Shown: one piece after another, positions 1 through 11,052 of the stretch | How the letters are laid out: each line of letters begins with the position of its first letter | Position numbering within the stretch: position 1 is the first letter of the stretch | DNA from: Nepenthes gracilis | Lineage: Eukaryota; Streptophyta; Magnoliopsida; Caryophyllales; Nepenthaceae | Direction of reading: 5' to 3' | NCBI GenBank assembly: GCA_033239525.1 | Contig: BSYO01000011.1 | Location: 5,919,973 to 5,983,972 of the forward strand | Length of the DNA: 64,000 bases | Notes under the pieces: generated by a model | The model's input: only the letters and a program-made list of their open reading frames with translations | The model's database searches: none | Told to the model about the DNA's origin: nothing | Position numbers and translations under genes: made by a program

Positions 1-183
1 GTCATCATCTGAAAACCTCTGAACAAATACGCAATAGTGAGAAGTAGACTTCCGATAGCCTTGATTTACCATAACAGACTCAAACTTTCTGTACCATTGA
101 TATGAAGCCTATTTCAATTCGTACAAACTTTTCTTCAGACGACATATCAGTCCTTTTTTTCCCTTGACCTGAAATCCCTCCGG

Positions 184-552
184 TTACTCCATATAAATCT
201 CCTCCTCAAGGTCACCGTGGAAGAATACTATCCGGACATCTAATTGCTCTACCTCCAGATCCAAGACAGCAACTAAACCAAGCACTACACGTATAGATAA
301 CATTTTTACGATTAAGGTAAAGATTTCATCAAAGTCAACTCCTTTACACTGGTTGAAACCCTCCACCACCAGCCTTACTTTATATCTCGATTGAGAGGTA
401 TTTTCCTCGCTCTTCAACCTAAATACCCATTTGATCTTTAGGGCTCTCTTTCCTTTTGACAGTTCAGCCAATTCAAATGTATGGTTTTTATGCAATGAGT
501 CCATCTTATCTTTCATGGTTTCCAACCATTTTTCTTTGTGCTCATTCTTCAC
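184..552 (-). pseudogene. Copia A reverse transcriptase, N-terminal fragment
   Basis: The 122-residue open stretch carries the start of the copia RT domain: a lysine-rich lead (KWLETMKDKMDSL), NHTFELAEL, the KIKWVFRLK strand, YKVRLVVEGFNQ, and the end FHGDLEEEIYME. It corresponds to RT before the YVDD active site, which would lie left of position 1. Differences from the copia 2 version include VRIVFFHG in place of the usual AFLHG. It would copy element RNA into cDNA in virus-like particles, but this copy has no continuous link to its integrase. Confidence 0.85.
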
Positions 553-638
553 TGTATTTTTAAAGTTTTCAGACTCACCTCTATTAGTGAGCAGAATGTA
601 CTCACTGGATGACAGACGAACGGACAGTTATTTATCCC

Positions 639-1079
639 TTATAGATCGAGGACAATAACATCCTCGACCAATTGAACAGTAACGTCATTCATGTCTTTGT
701 CAAACGTTATAGCTTCTTCACCGTTCACCTCGATCACTTCTAGGCCCTCACGAAAGAATGCCGGTCGGACAACATCAGTAATCATCTTATTTGTCCGTCC
801 AGTGTCATATATCACCTTCTTCTCTTTATCAATATTTTTAATGGTCTTTCCTTTAATAAAGACCACATTCCTTGATCAAACAAGTTTCTTCTTGATTGGG
901 TCATAAAGTTTGAACCTTAGGTTATCTTTCCCATAACCCAGAAAGACGCATTGCATCGTGTTTGGTTCTAATTTGGTCCTTTCATCCTTAGAAATGTGTA
1001 CAAAAGTCTTACTTTCAAATACCCGAAGATAGTCGTAAGATGGCTCTTTTTCACCATATCTTATCTGGTACTTCTCCAT
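639..1079 (-). pseudogene. Copia A integrase C-terminal and connecting region
   Basis: Two open pieces lie in one direction. At 876-1079 is the copia integrase tail, with YDYLRVFESKTFVHISKDER and CVFLGYGKDNLRFKLYDP. At 639-866 is the linker that follows, with RTNKMITDVVRPAFF. A stop separates them near 867-875. The wording parallels 8150-8500 in copia 2 (CKAFIHIPRDE, CVFLGYGEDKLGYRFYDP), so the assignment is firm. The region links the catalytic core to RT. Confidence 0.8.
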
Positions 1080-1084
1080 TTAAT

Positions 1085-1560
1085 GACCTATTGGGTGACC
1101 TATTGATGATATAGGTTACCATCCTTAGAGCTTCTATCCAAAAGGATCTTGGGAGTTTTGTTTTCGAGAGCAAGTATCTAACTTTTTTCAATAACATGCG
1201 ATTCACCCGTTTAACTACTCCATTCAACTATGGTATTTTTGGCGGCGTCTTTTGATGCCGAATGCCATACTTTCGGCAATAGGCATCAAATATCTCAATA
1301 TACTCACCACCATGATCACTCCTAACGCACTTTAGCTTCTTCCCTGTCTATCGTTCAACCAGAGCTTGAAAATATTCAAGATTTTTGAGGACTTGATCCT
1401 TGGACTTAAGTGGATAAACCCACAATTTTCTCGAACAATCATCTATGAACGATACAAAATATTGTGCTCCTTTAAACGATTTCTCCTTGAATGGTCCACA
1501 TACGTTGGTATGAACCAAGTCGAGCAACTCATTTTTCTTGGTGGACGAGTCTCATCGGGA
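1085..1560 (-). pseudogene. Copia A integrase core, catalytic Glu replaced by Lys
   Basis: On the minus strand the core still shows the second catalytic Asp in VRSDHGGEYIE (about 1299-1335). The motif that should carry the catalytic Glu (NGVAERMNR in related elements) reads NGVVKRVNR, with a Lys codon at 1210-1212. An in-frame stop lies a few codons before it. Downstream follows KLPRSFWIEALRMVTYIINRSP, the usual copia post-core helix. The residue change alone would abolish DDE integration chemistry. Confidence 0.75.
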
Positions 1561-1566
1561 TGAGAT

Positions 1567-1758
1567 TCATCGCTGCTTCCCTACCATACAATGAGGACAC
1601 TTCCTCAACTCGTCTTCCTTTATGTTTAGTATGAGGCCCTTCTTGGCCAGATAATATAATCCTTTTTCACTCATGTGGCCCAATTGACGGTCCCACAAAT
1701 CCAAGAACTCCTTATAGTTGGCAGCGTTCACCTCTCCAGTCATAAGAGATGCTTTCAC
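1567..1758 (-). pseudogene. Copia A GAG-pre-integrase zinc-binding domain
   Basis: The 63-residue fragment keeps the HHCC-type motif that precedes copia integrases: RQLGHMSEKGLYYLAKKGL and then CPHC near the end. The same domain in copia 2 is at 7500-7640. Residues before it (MTGEVNAANYKEFLDLWD) match the usual run into the motif. It is a remnant and is not joined to an open protease. Confidence 0.8.
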
Positions 1759-2239
1759 TACATATAGGTCAGAGACCTTCTTTCCTCGGGCAATGACTAA
1801 AGACTCTCTAGTTAATTTTCATGCTCGTTCATAGAATACATTGCAGTATCCTTCATCATCTAGTCGGCCGACTGAAATAATATTCAGTCGGATATCGAAC
1901 ATGCCCAACGTCCTTTAGCAACAATCTTGTTCCATTGTTGGTGACAAGCAATATGTCACCTCTTCCAAAAACTTGGAACGTTCATTCATTTTTCATCCTT
2001 ATCACTCTAAAATCTTCCGAAGTGTAAGATATGAACAGTCCCCTTCTGGATGTGGTGTGGAGGGAAGCGTCTATATCCACCATCCCAGTTGGACTCATGA
2101 TCGGTCAAACTTACCACGTCATCCATTTCACAAGTCAACAGGAGATTGCCACCAGTGACTACCAATATTGAGGCCTTTTCCTCGTCTCATCCCTTGTCAG
2201 CTCTGTTCTCCTTACCATTTTCACTATTGTCACACTTCT

Positions 2240-2960
2240 ATTTGAACAATGTTTCTCAATGTGACCATTTTTACCTCAATAATTACACTCAAAATTTTAA
2301 AACTTTGAGCGAGATTTGTTGTGGCCCTTTTCCCAAGACTTTGGGCTGTAACCTTTGCTCCTTTCCCGTGACTCTATCATAAATACCTCAGAGTGTGTAA
2401 AGGTAGAGGTCCTTTGCGACCACTTTGACTCATTAATGAGTAGAGAAGTAATGACCTCATCCAACTTGAGTATGTCCTTCTCGAACAGTAGTGTTGTTTA
2501 TATAATCGTACTAAGCCGACAAAGAAACCAACAATACCAACACCTTATCTTTCTCCTTAATCTCCTCATCCAGAGCCGACATCTACGTCAAGATCCGATT
2601 AAAATCATCCAAGTGATTCTCGAAACTTTTCCCTTTAGACAACCGAAAGCCGTAGAATTACTTCTTCACATGAAACCTTATTTTAAGAGACTTGGACTTG
2701 TACCGACTCTCAAATTCTTCCAAACCTCCACCCTGGGTTAGTCGAGACAATGATCTCTTGAAGTGTGTTGTCCGCCAGACACAACTTGATAGCGCAATTC
2801 GTAAGATCCCTCTTATCTTACCATTCTTCCTCGATCACATTCTTCGACTTCTCTTCCCTCCTCCAAAGAGCTTTCACCGTTTCCTTCCTAGGCTAAAATG
2901 TTTTTCATCATTTTTTACCAAAGGATAAAATTATTTTGCCCATTAAATTACTCTACACTA
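2240..2960 (-). pseudogene. Copia A gag remnant with a broken zinc knuckle
   Basis: Minus-strand reading at 2246-2287 gives a CCHC nucleocapsid knuckle in which the second cysteine codon has become TGA (2276-2278): C, two residues, stop, four residues, H, four residues, C. The upstream minus-strand sequence to about 2960, next to the primer site, is where the gag capsid region should lie. It has many stops and no readable conserved block. Open stretches on the plus strand here have no recognisable content. Confidence 0.6.
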
Positions 2961-3011
2961 AATGACAAGTTCTTTGATGACGACGCCATACAATCGAAGG
3001 TTCACAAACTC

Positions 3012-3024
3012 TCTCTGATACCCT
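3012..3024 (-). other. Copia A primer binding site
   Basis: Minus-strand GGGTATCAGAG lies directly inside the LTR end and matches the initiator tRNA-Met primer site TGGTATCAGAG with one change. It fixes the element direction. Confidence 0.65.
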
Positions 3025-3025
3025 T

Positions 3026-3589
3026 TGTTGAGTAAAAGTATAGTCATTGCCGTCCGAACAACACATGTCGGATAGAAATGGAATGCACACACACATGATG
3101 GAGGAATATGAGAGAAGAAGAACATAGAGAATTTTTACGTGGAAAACCTCTTCTAAAATAAGAGAATAAAATCATGGGACATTTAGTCCACAAAAACTCA
3201 CTATAAAAAACGGTTATAGAAACCCTTTATAGAATAGATAGTAAGAGTAAATTCTACTCTTCACTTTTCTGTATTTCTTCACTCACACTTGTCTCTCAAG
3301 TTGTTGCACACAAGACATACACCACCGACACACGCATACATATATATATACAATCTGACCATCTACATATTAAGCAGCAAGCGTGCACAAGATGACCTGT
3401 CACCGACTTTGCAAGACGTCACGTTGTTGACTACTTTGCTGAAAGTGTCGTTCAAAAGCTGTTTTTGCATGCAAGATTTCAGAGTTATGGTTAGGTTGAC
3501 AAAACTTGCTCCTCAATCGTTATTAGCAATATGAAAGTCTATCCTGTCAAAAGAGCTTTATCCACTCTAGCAGACTTCGCACTCCAACA
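3026..3589 (-). repeat. Copia A 5' LTR
   Basis: On the minus strand the 564-bp segment starts TGTTGGAGTG and ends ACTCAACA, giving TG...CA ends next to a primer site. The partner LTR is outside the window, so the boundary cannot be checked by pairing. Resemblance of the sequence just outside the outer end (3590-3600) to 3780-3790 leaves the outer boundary somewhat uncertain. Confidence 0.55.
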
Positions 3590-3743
3590 TTTTTATTAAA
3601 ATCCCTGGTATTGACTTGAAAAAAAGTCTTTGGAATTTTTCATTGCTTCTCTTAACATCCTTAGCCGTTTAATCCGGCAATTTTCACACTAGAGTGATCC
3701 TTGCCCATCATCAGGCTCAAAGCTTTATCTACTCTAGCATTTG

Positions 3744-4290
3744 CATTCTGCGACGCAAAATGTGCATCTCCAACATTTTCTTATTAAATATTTGAAAGAA
3801 AAATGAAAAATGTAAGAAATTTTTCTTAACTTTGAATGGCTGAATTTTCCTTTAGCCATGCTACTTCCTAAAATCACTTTGGAATTTTCAGGTCATCATT
3901 TTCACCCAAGAGAAGAAAAAATTTTTTGTGGTCAAATAAGGAAAATTCTTTCTGGAAAATTTTTGGTCAACATTTACAGTAATAAAAATCAAAATTTTCA
4001 ACTTTTGTTTTCCGACAATTTTTTACCTTTGGAGTGATCCCAACAAAAATTACACCCGGGCTCAAAGGCCCAAAATGCCCTCAAAATTCTTACTTTTTGA
4101 ATTGTACCAGCCATTCATGCAACGCAAAATGTGCATCTACCCATGTTTATTTCTGGTGTAAAATGAGTCTTATTAAATATTTGAAAGAAATTGAGCGAGA
4201 AAATTGCAAGAAATGGTTAAAAATGTGAACTTAACTTTGAATGGCTGTAAGTTTTGACCATGGAGTAGCCATGCTACTCCTTACATATCA
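3744..4290. repeat. Degenerate direct duplication, two copies about 370 bp apart
   Basis: Copy 1 (about 3744-3870) and copy 2 (about 4112-4285) share, in order, ACGCAAAATGTGCATCT, TATTAAATATTTGAAAGAAA, CTTAACTTTGAATGGCTG and GCCATGCTACT. The spacing between blocks differs slightly. A shorter third resemblance (GCTTTATCYACTCTAGCA) links 3554-3572 at the copia A LTR edge with 3720-3740. No ORF or known element is recognisable. Confidence 0.6.
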
Positions 4291-5393
4291 TTAAAAAGCT
4301 CTGGGAACAAACTATGACATTAAGGTCAAGATCATGGCAACGAAGCCAGGGTTCTCATTGTTTGAGCCACTTTTCCTTTTCTCGGTTATAATTTTGTTTC
4401 ATTATATGGCCATATTAAGGCCTTTTTGCACAATTTATTTTTGAAATTTCGATGAATAAATTTAGATGATATTTATTTTAATCAGCCATCCTTTGAATTT
4501 TGTCTAGTTTGCCTCTTTTAGAAAATCTTATCGTTTATTTTTCGTTGATTGTTTTCTTTTATCTTTCACGTTATCATTGTAACTTAGTTTTAAATCATCG
4601 CCGGATAAAAATTGCATCAAATTGTCAAAGGCTGCTTCAATTTTTCTAATAGTGCAGGATCCAAATTCTTCTTATTAAGGCAGTTGTCCAACTTCGAGTA
4701 ATATGCAATGACATTGATTAATAACTAATAATATATGAGATGGGTCATTCTTATATGAGTTTCGTTCCTATTTTTTTTGATAAAATTTAAGAAAAATGTC
4801 TAAAAATTTCTTAAGTTAAACTGAAAAATATGGCTGGAATGCGTGGCTAAAAAATTCTGAGTTGGTCCAGCTGTTATATTGGACACTCTGTGAGGTCTGT
4901 TGTTCAAGTTGGTAAATGTCCAGACCGTCGTATTTGAAATGCATGACCGAAAAAATACAGTGGTACAAGGCATGACCAAACAAGGCATATTTCCTCACAG
5001 AGAAGGTAAGAAGATGGTTGAGAAAGGTTTCACAAGAAGATGTGATATGTTATGTACACCATTTTTATTTAAAATGTTGTCATAGGCATTGAGTTTTTCC
5101 TCAAGCATGTACAGCAGTGCATTAAATTTTATCGCTATGGGATTTAAAGTATTAGAATCTAATTAACACAGAGTAGATATACAGACTTACATTAGTAAGA
5201 AAGACACAAAAATAACTCTATAAATGATAGCAATGGGAGAAAATAAATTTTGTTTTATTTCTGTGAGTTATTATATTTTACTATTTTAAATAAAAGAGAT
5301 TTTATAATCTATCCATTATATTTTACTATGTGAGTTATTATTATCGTGAAAAGTTTTCAAATTCTAAGTTTCCCACATAAATTTTTGGATGTT
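4291..5393. other. AT-rich intergenic stretch
   Basis: I see no coding signal, RNA gene or repeat boundary here. Open frames are short and compositionally ordinary. The last bases (5394-5398, ATCTT) are the target-site duplication of the next element. Confidence 0.6.
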
Positions 5394-5398
5394 ATCTT

Positions 5399-6202
5399 TG
5401 TTGGGGTCACTCCCTCATGGTACTTATGTCCGCAGACTCAAGAGAAAAATGATGCAGACTTTCTTGAGTAGTCCGAGAAGCCTGTCATAACGGACGGTGA
5501 CTCATCAGAGGCGTTATGTCCGAGAGGTTGCTGAGGATATGGACGAGGACGCTGGAAGCCTAGGAGTTGACTCTCTCTTTCTCGTAGGCCTGTTGTAGCC
5601 GCGTTTTTGCAAGTGGGTAGTTGACCCACTCTGATTGGTGAATTAGACAACTACAACTTCCTAGAATGTCAGGCCTGCCATTCTGGCACGTCGGACGTGC
5701 GCCTGCCATGGCAAACCTAGGGGGCGTGATCCTACCACCCTACTGACAGTAGAGTGGCTGGCCGACCACTAGGCCCTTTGTGTATATAAAGGCTTGTGCC
5801 CTTACTTGTCTTGTGTGGGCTGCTGTGCGTCTTGGAATGCTTGTGCTGTGTCTTGAAGAGCAACCTTGGAGTGAACTTTGAGAGAGTTGTAGGCAAGCCT
5901 TGTTGTAAAGATAGAGAGAGAAACACCTTTTAGATAGAGATTGTGAGATATACAATTAGTGATTGTCTTTCTTTATTTGAGCTTGTATAGCTAACATTCT
6001 TGTAAACAATCATTCTTTATAGTGTATTCTTTGATGGTTTTTTCTTTAGTTGAGGAGGGCCTTTCCACGTTAAAACTCTCGTGCGTATTTCTCTTGGTTT
6101 TTGTTCTATCTTTACTTTTGGCCGTCCGTCCGAGAGCTCTGCTCTATTACTGTCCGAGTGTTTTGTCCGCTCGGTCACCATGCCTTCCGTTTTGTGCCAA
6201 CA
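5399..6202 (+). repeat. Copia 2 5' LTR with TATA box
   Basis: 804 bp, with TG...CA ends. A TATA box (TATATAAA, 5783-5790) sits in a GC-richer stretch, followed by a pyrimidine-poor leader. That is the expected U3/R layout. Confidence 0.93.
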
Positions 6203-6204
6203 AG

Positions 6205-6217
6205 TGGTATCAGAGAC
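6205..6217 (+). other. Copia 2 primer binding site
   Basis: TGGTATCAGAG starts two bases after the LTR end and is complementary to the 3' end of initiator tRNA-Met, the usual plant copia primer. Confidence 0.9.
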
Positions 6218-6274
6218 AAGTTGGTTCTTTGAATAGTGATCTTGTTGCTGGCTGCTAAGGAGGTTGGAAGCAAA

Positions 6275-6870
6275 ATGACTTGCTTAAATGGAACAAACTT
6301 TGACACTTGGCAGAACAAAATGTCAGGCTTGCTCTTTGTGAAGTCCATGCATAATCCCGTTTTTGCCACACAAAAGCCGGCGGAAAAAATGGACAAGGAG
6401 TGGACGTTGGAGCACAAGCAAGTGTGTGGCTATATCGGGCAGTTCGTGGACGACAACATGTACAACCACGTTCGCGGAGAGACGAATGCCAAGGAGCTTT
6501 GGGAGAAACTGCAAAAGCTCTATGCCTCCAAGACCGAAAATAACAAAATCTATCACTTGATGAGGCTGATGCAGATTCGGTACAATGATGTCGCCGACCA
6601 CCTAAATGAGTTTCAGGGCTGCATGGACAGGCTGAATGGCATAGGGATCAAGTTCGAGGATGAGGTCTTCGGACTACTGCTCCTGGCAACCCTCCCGGAC
6701 TCATGGGAGGTTATGAGGATCACCATTGCCAACACACTTCCTGATGGCGTGGTGACTTTGGAGATGGCCAAAGGAGCTGTGCTGAACGAGGAAGTGAGAC
6801 GGCGTTCTCAGGGTACGTCCACCACTCAGCACTCCGAGGTCCTTGTCACCGAATCAAGGGGAAAGAGCGA
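6275..6870 (+). pseudogene. Copia 2 gag (capsid region)
   Basis: The frame opens at ATG 6275 (MTCLNGTNFDTWQNKM), the natural start because the LNGTNFDTW block is the usual copia gag N-terminus. An in-frame GTG at 6236 lies in leader sequence. The UBN2-type capsid core follows: ELWEKLQKLYASKTENNKI, HLNEFQGCMDRL and LLLATLPDSWE. Capsid forms the cytoplasmic particle in which reverse transcription occurs. Near 6860-6880 the true frame shifts by one base, so the nucleocapsid is read in another frame and this product would run off into unrelated residues to 7105. Confidence 0.85.
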
Positions 6871-6879
6871 GAACATGGC

Positions 6880-7131
6880 CCAAAGTTTGAAGACAAAGGG
6901 CGGAGTAAGTCACGTTCTCGATACCAGAACATGGAGTGCCACCATTGTGGCAAGAAGGACCACATCAAGAAATTTTGTTATAAGTGGAAGCGTAAAAATG
7001 CTGGAAAGGAGAGGGGCGAAAAGAAACGAGGTGAGGAAGAGTTCTCGGTCTCTGTTGTCACAGGGGGTGACCTTCTTTTGGCCTGTGAGTCTGAAAACTC
7101 TGTGAGAGTGGCCGAGCAGACCTCTGACTAG
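6880..7131 (+). pseudogene. Copia 2 nucleocapsid zinc knuckle
   Basis: A basic Ser/Arg-rich lead ends in MECHHCGKKDHIKKFCYKW (from 6931), a perfect CX2CX4HX4C knuckle for binding element RNA. It lies one frame away from the capsid part, so gag is split by a single-base shift. The frame stops with TAG at 7129-7131, immediately before the protease. Confidence 0.88.
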
Positions 7132-7644
7132 GTGGTTGATTCTGGCGCATCCATTCACATCACCTCCAGGAGAGAGCTGTTCTCCACTTATACTCCGAGT
7201 GCCCCAGGAGTGTTGAAGATGAGCAACATGGAGACGTCCGAGATCATTAGACGAGGCGACGTTTCGTTGCTGACGAACACTGGAGCCCAACTGATTTTGA
7301 AGGACGTCCGACACGTTCCCGATATTCGTATGAATATCATTTCAGTAGAACGGTTTGATGATGAAGGGTACTGCAGCGCCTTTTGTGACTGCGGTTTCAA
7401 GCTAACGAAGGGATCCATGGTGGTTGCCCGAGGAGTAAAGGCCTCAGGCCTTTACGCGTTGAAAGCCATGGCCGAGGTGGAAAAGGTGAATGCCACAAGA
7501 TGTGTGGAGTCCTCGGGCCTGTGGCATAAAAGGCTCGGACACATGAGTGAGCGGGGCATGAGTGATCTGGCCAAGAAGGATCTCATCCAAGAGATGGATG
7601 GAGAAAGGCCGAGAACTTGCCCTCACTGCATAGTAAAGAAGTAA
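7132..7644 (+). pseudogene. Copia 2 protease and GAG-pre-integrase domain
   Basis: VDSGASIHIT at the start is the aspartic protease active-site loop (DSG). LKDVRHVPDIRMNIISV follows as the second conserved protease block. The C-terminal third has the zinc-binding GAG-pre-integrase motif, WHKRLGHMSERGM and CPHC. The stretch is bounded by TAG (7129-7131) and TAA (7642-7644). The latter falls where related elements usually have Gln, so a CAA to TAA change is likely. Confidence 0.9.
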
Positions 7645-8562
7645 CGAAGAGTCTCCTTTCAAGGAGACGCATCTCCCAGGAGGTCCGAGGTTCTAAAGCT
7701 CGTCCACACGGATGTGTGTGGTCCCCTCCCGGAAAGGTCTTTTGGATGAGCACAATACTTTGTTTCCTTCATTGACGATTGCTCGAGGAAACTGTGGCTA
7801 TTCCCGCTGAAGACCAATGATCAGGTTGCGAGAGTCTTTAAGTAGTTTTATGTCCTCGTTGAGCGTGAGACCGGGAGGAGGTTGAAGGCCGTCCGGAGTG
7901 ACAACGGTGGAGAGTACATTGGGACGTTTGATACCTATTGCAGAGCTCACGGCATCAAACATCAAAGGACTCCACTAAAAACGTCACAGTTGAATGGCGT
8001 GGCCGAGAGGATGAATCGCACCCTGATGGAAAAGATTAGGTAATGTTGTCCGAGTCTAAGCTTCCGGGATCTTTTTGGGCCGAGGCCTTGAAAGCGGCCG
8101 CCCACGTGATCAACCGGTCGCCCAGTAAGCCTCTGGATGAGGAAGTTTCGAAGAAAATCTGGACCGGGAAGGAACCAGCATACAGCCATCTTTGGGCATT
8201 TGGCTGCAAGGCCTTTATTCATATACCGAGAGATGAGATGAGCAAGCTAGAGCCAAAGACAAAATAATGTGTCTTTCTGGGCTATGGCGAGGACAAACTT
8301 GGGTATAGGTTCTATGACCCAAAGGAAAGGAAGTTGGTCCGCTCCCGAGATGTGGTCTTCGTTGAGGAAGAGACCATCGAGGACATTAGGAAAGAGAAGA
8401 AGTCTCAACCCAATACTTCCCGGACGGACAGAGTTGATGTTGATGCTGTCCGTCCAGTGCCTCTTGAGTCCAATGTCGGCGGATCAATAGTGGCTGACAA
8501 CCATGATGAGGCGGTTCCAGCGCCTCAGGAAGATCAAGTTGAAGATCTAGCCCCTCAATAGG
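7645..8562 (+). pseudogene. Copia 2 integrase
   Basis: The core keeps all three catalytic acids: Asp at 7711-7713 (HTDVCGPL), Asp at 7900-7902 (RSDNGGEY) and Glu at 8005-8007 (NGVAERMNR). The Asp-to-Glu gap is 34 residues, one short of the usual 35. Stops lie near 7747, 7842 and 8265. A one-base loss near 8041 moves the frame into the helix KLPGSFWAEALKAAAHVINR. The tail keeps CVFLGYGEDKLGYRFYDP. Integrase would join cDNA to the genome, and this one cannot be made intact. Confidence 0.9.
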
Positions 8563-9590
8563 CCGAGGTGGCCCCTGTGAGACGGTCATCCAGGGAGAGA
8601 CGTCCAGCCGTCTTCCTTTTAGCATGTGAGTACATCCTCCTCACTGATACTGAAGAACCTGAAGATTTTGGCGATGCCATATGTAGCGCTCAGAAGGATA
8701 AATGGTTTAAGGTCATGAAGGAAGAGATGACTTTTCTTCATGAAAACCATACCTTTGAACTAGCTAAACTGCCCAAGGGAAAGAAGGCCCTGAAAAACAA
8801 GTGGATCTTTCGGCTGAAGATGACCAAGGACGCAAACAAGCCAAGATACAAGGCACGGCTTGTGGCGAAGGGCTTTAGTCAACGCAAGGGTATTGACTTT
8901 GATAAAATTTTCACACCTGTTGTGAAGATGTCCTCGGTCCGTGTGGTGCTCGGACTGGCAGCGGCTTTGGATCTGGAGATTGAGCAACTGGATGTCTAGA
9001 CAGCATTTCTCCATGGAGATCTTGAGGAAGAGATCTACATGGAACAACCAGATGGTTTTGAAGTTAAGGGAAAGGAATGACTAGTCTGTCGTTTGAAGAA
9101 GAGCTTGTACAGGCTGAAGCAAGCTCTAAGACAGTAGTACCGAAAGTTTGAGTCTGTCATGGTCGGACGTGGATACCATAAGACTACTTTCGACCACTGT
9201 GTTTTTGTCCAGAGATTCTCTGAAAACAACTTTGTCATCCTCCTCCTTTATGTGGACGACATGCTAGTTGTTGGATAGAACATCGCTCAGATCAAGGAGC
9301 TGAACGAGCAACTGGGGCAGTCTTTCACCATAAAAGACCTCGAACCGACGAAGCAGATTCTGGGGATCAGAATATTTCGCGACCGATGGGACAAGAAGCT
9401 CTAGTTGTCCCAGGAAGGCTATGTTAAAAAGGTACTTCAGCGATTCCACATGGAAAACTCCAAGCCTGTCAGTACCCCTCTGGCCAACCATTTTAGGCTG
9501 AGCAAGCAGCAGTGTCCGTCCTCGGACACTGAGAAGGCGTGCATGAGTAAGATACCTTACTCCTCGGCCGTAGGTAGTCTGATGTACGCG
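8563..9590 (+). pseudogene. Copia 2 reverse transcriptase
   Basis: Starts after TAG 8559-8561. Domain order is DKWFKVMKEEMTFL, KNKWIFRLK, ARLVAKGFSQ, AFLHGDLEEEIYMEQPDGF, SLYRLKQALRQ, the YVDDMLVVG active site (near 9250) and LSQEGYVKKVLQRFHM. In-frame stops occur at 8997-8999 and near 9078, 9130, 9275 and 9402. Several fit C-to-T or G-to-A changes from Trp or Gln codons. RT copies the RNA and needs the YVDD acids, which survive. Confidence 0.92.
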
Positions 9591-10215
9591 GCCGGACATT
9601 GCTCATGCGGTTGGTCTTATGAGCCATTTTCTCTCAAACCCAGGGATGGAGCATTGGTCCGCGGTAAAGTTAATTTTCAGATATCTCCATGGGACCTGCA
9701 AGACAGGTTTGCAGTTTGGAGGAGAGAAGCCTTAGCTGATTGGGTACACGGACGCAAACATGGCCGAGGACGTTGATTCTCGGAAATCAACGTCCGGATA
9801 CTTGGTGAAATTTGCGGGAGGGGCGGTCTCCTGGCAGTCCAAGTTGCAGAAGTGCGTCGCTCTCTCGACTACGGAAGTAGAGTTCATTGTCGTGACCGAG
9901 GCCTGTAAGAAAATGCTTTGGATGAAGAGGTTCGTCTGAGAGTTAGGTCTAAGACAAGAGACGTACGAGATCCTCTGTGATAGTCAAAGTGTCATTCACT
10001 TGTGTAAAAACTCCTCATTCCATTTCAAGTCAAAGCACATTGACGTGCGATATCATTGGGTGAGAGATGTTTTTGATGATGGACAGCTATCAATTGGAAA
10101 GGTCCGCTCGGATGACAATGGCTCGGACATGTTGACCAAAGTTTTGCCAAAGGAAAAGCTGAAGGTTTGTTGTGACATTGCCGGTCTAACTAACTTCACT
10201 CCTACTCGGTCGTGA
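9591..10215 (+). pseudogene. Copia 2 RNase H and polyprotein end
   Basis: At about 9591 some 14 bp are missing between YSSAVGSLMYA and the expected RPDIAHAVG block, shifting the frame. In the new frame follow HGTCKTGLQFGG, GYTDANMAEDVDSRKSTSGY, WQSKLQKCVALSTTE and, from 10000, HIDVRYHWVRDVFDDGQL with DMLTKVLPKEKL, ending at TGA 10213-10215. These are the copia RNase H blocks that degrade the RNA strand. A stop interrupts LIGYTD, and another lies near 9938. Confidence 0.9.
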
Positions 10216-10224
10216 GGGGAAGTT
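10211..10224 (+). other. Copia 2 polypurine tract
   Basis: GTGAGGGGAAGT abuts the 3' LTR start and is the expected primer for plus-strand synthesis. Confidence 0.75.
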
Positions 10225-11052
10225 TGTTGGGGTTACTCCCTCGTGGTACTTATGTCCAAGGACTTAAGAGGAAAAAAGGACGCGGACTTTCTTGAGTGGT
10301 CCGAGAAGCCTGTCGTAACGGACGAGAACTCATCAAAGGTGTCATGTCCGAAAGGTTGCTGAGGACATGGACGAGGAAGCTAGAAGCCTAGGCGTTGACT
10401 CTCTCTCTCTCGTAGGCCTGCTGTAACCGTGTTTTTGCAGGTGAACAGTTGACCCACTCTGATTGGTGAATCAGGCGGCTACAACTTCCTAAAGTGTCAG
10501 GCCTGCCATGGCTCGCACGCCACATCAGCGAGTTGCATGATAGCGTGTGCACGCACATGACAGACCTAGGGGCGTGGTCCTACCACCCTACCGACAAGAG
10601 TGAGTGGCTGGCCGACTACTAGGCCATTTGTGTATATAAAAACTTGTGCCCTTGCTTGTCTTGTGTGGGCTGCTGTGCGTCTTGGAGTGCTTGTGCTGTT
10701 TCTTGAAGAGCAACCTTGGAGTGAGCTTTGAGAGAGTTGTGGGCAAGCCTTGTTGTAAAGATCGAGAGAGAAACACCTTTTAGAGAGAAATTATGAGATA
10801 TACAATTAGTGATTGTTTTTCTTTGTTTGAGCTTGTGTAGCTAACATTCTTGTAAATAATCATTCTTTATAGTGTATTCTTTGATAGTTTTTCCCTTGGT
10901 TGATGAGAGTCTTTCCACGTTAAAACTCTCGTACGTATTTCTCTCGGTTTTTATTCTATCTTTACTTTTGACCGTCCGTCCGAGAGCTCTGCTCTGTTGC
11001 TATCCGAGTGTTTTGTCCGCTCGATCACCGTGCCTTCTGTTTTGTGCCAACA
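10225..11052 (+). repeat. Copia 2 3' LTR
   Basis: 828 bp, paired with 5399-6202. The TATA box (10633-10640) is conserved. Near 10505-10565 the two LTRs differ by a small length change around a GC-rich stretch, and the rest aligns without large gaps. Confidence 0.93.

Larger units (their letters stand above)
1..3589 (-). mobile_element. Copia A: decayed Ty1/copia element, 3' end outside the window
   Basis: Read on the minus strand, the segment runs from an LTR (3026-3589) through a primer site, gag, zinc knuckle, GAG-pre-integrase, integrase and the start of reverse transcriptase, the gene order of Ty1/copia. The rest of RT, RNase H and the 3' LTR lie beyond position 1. All domains are broken by stops and frameshifts. 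RT and integrase wording is close to that of copia 2 (5394-11057), so both probably belong to the same Tork-like group. That lineage call is an inference from a few motifs. Copy number and age cannot be read here. Confidence 0.85.
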
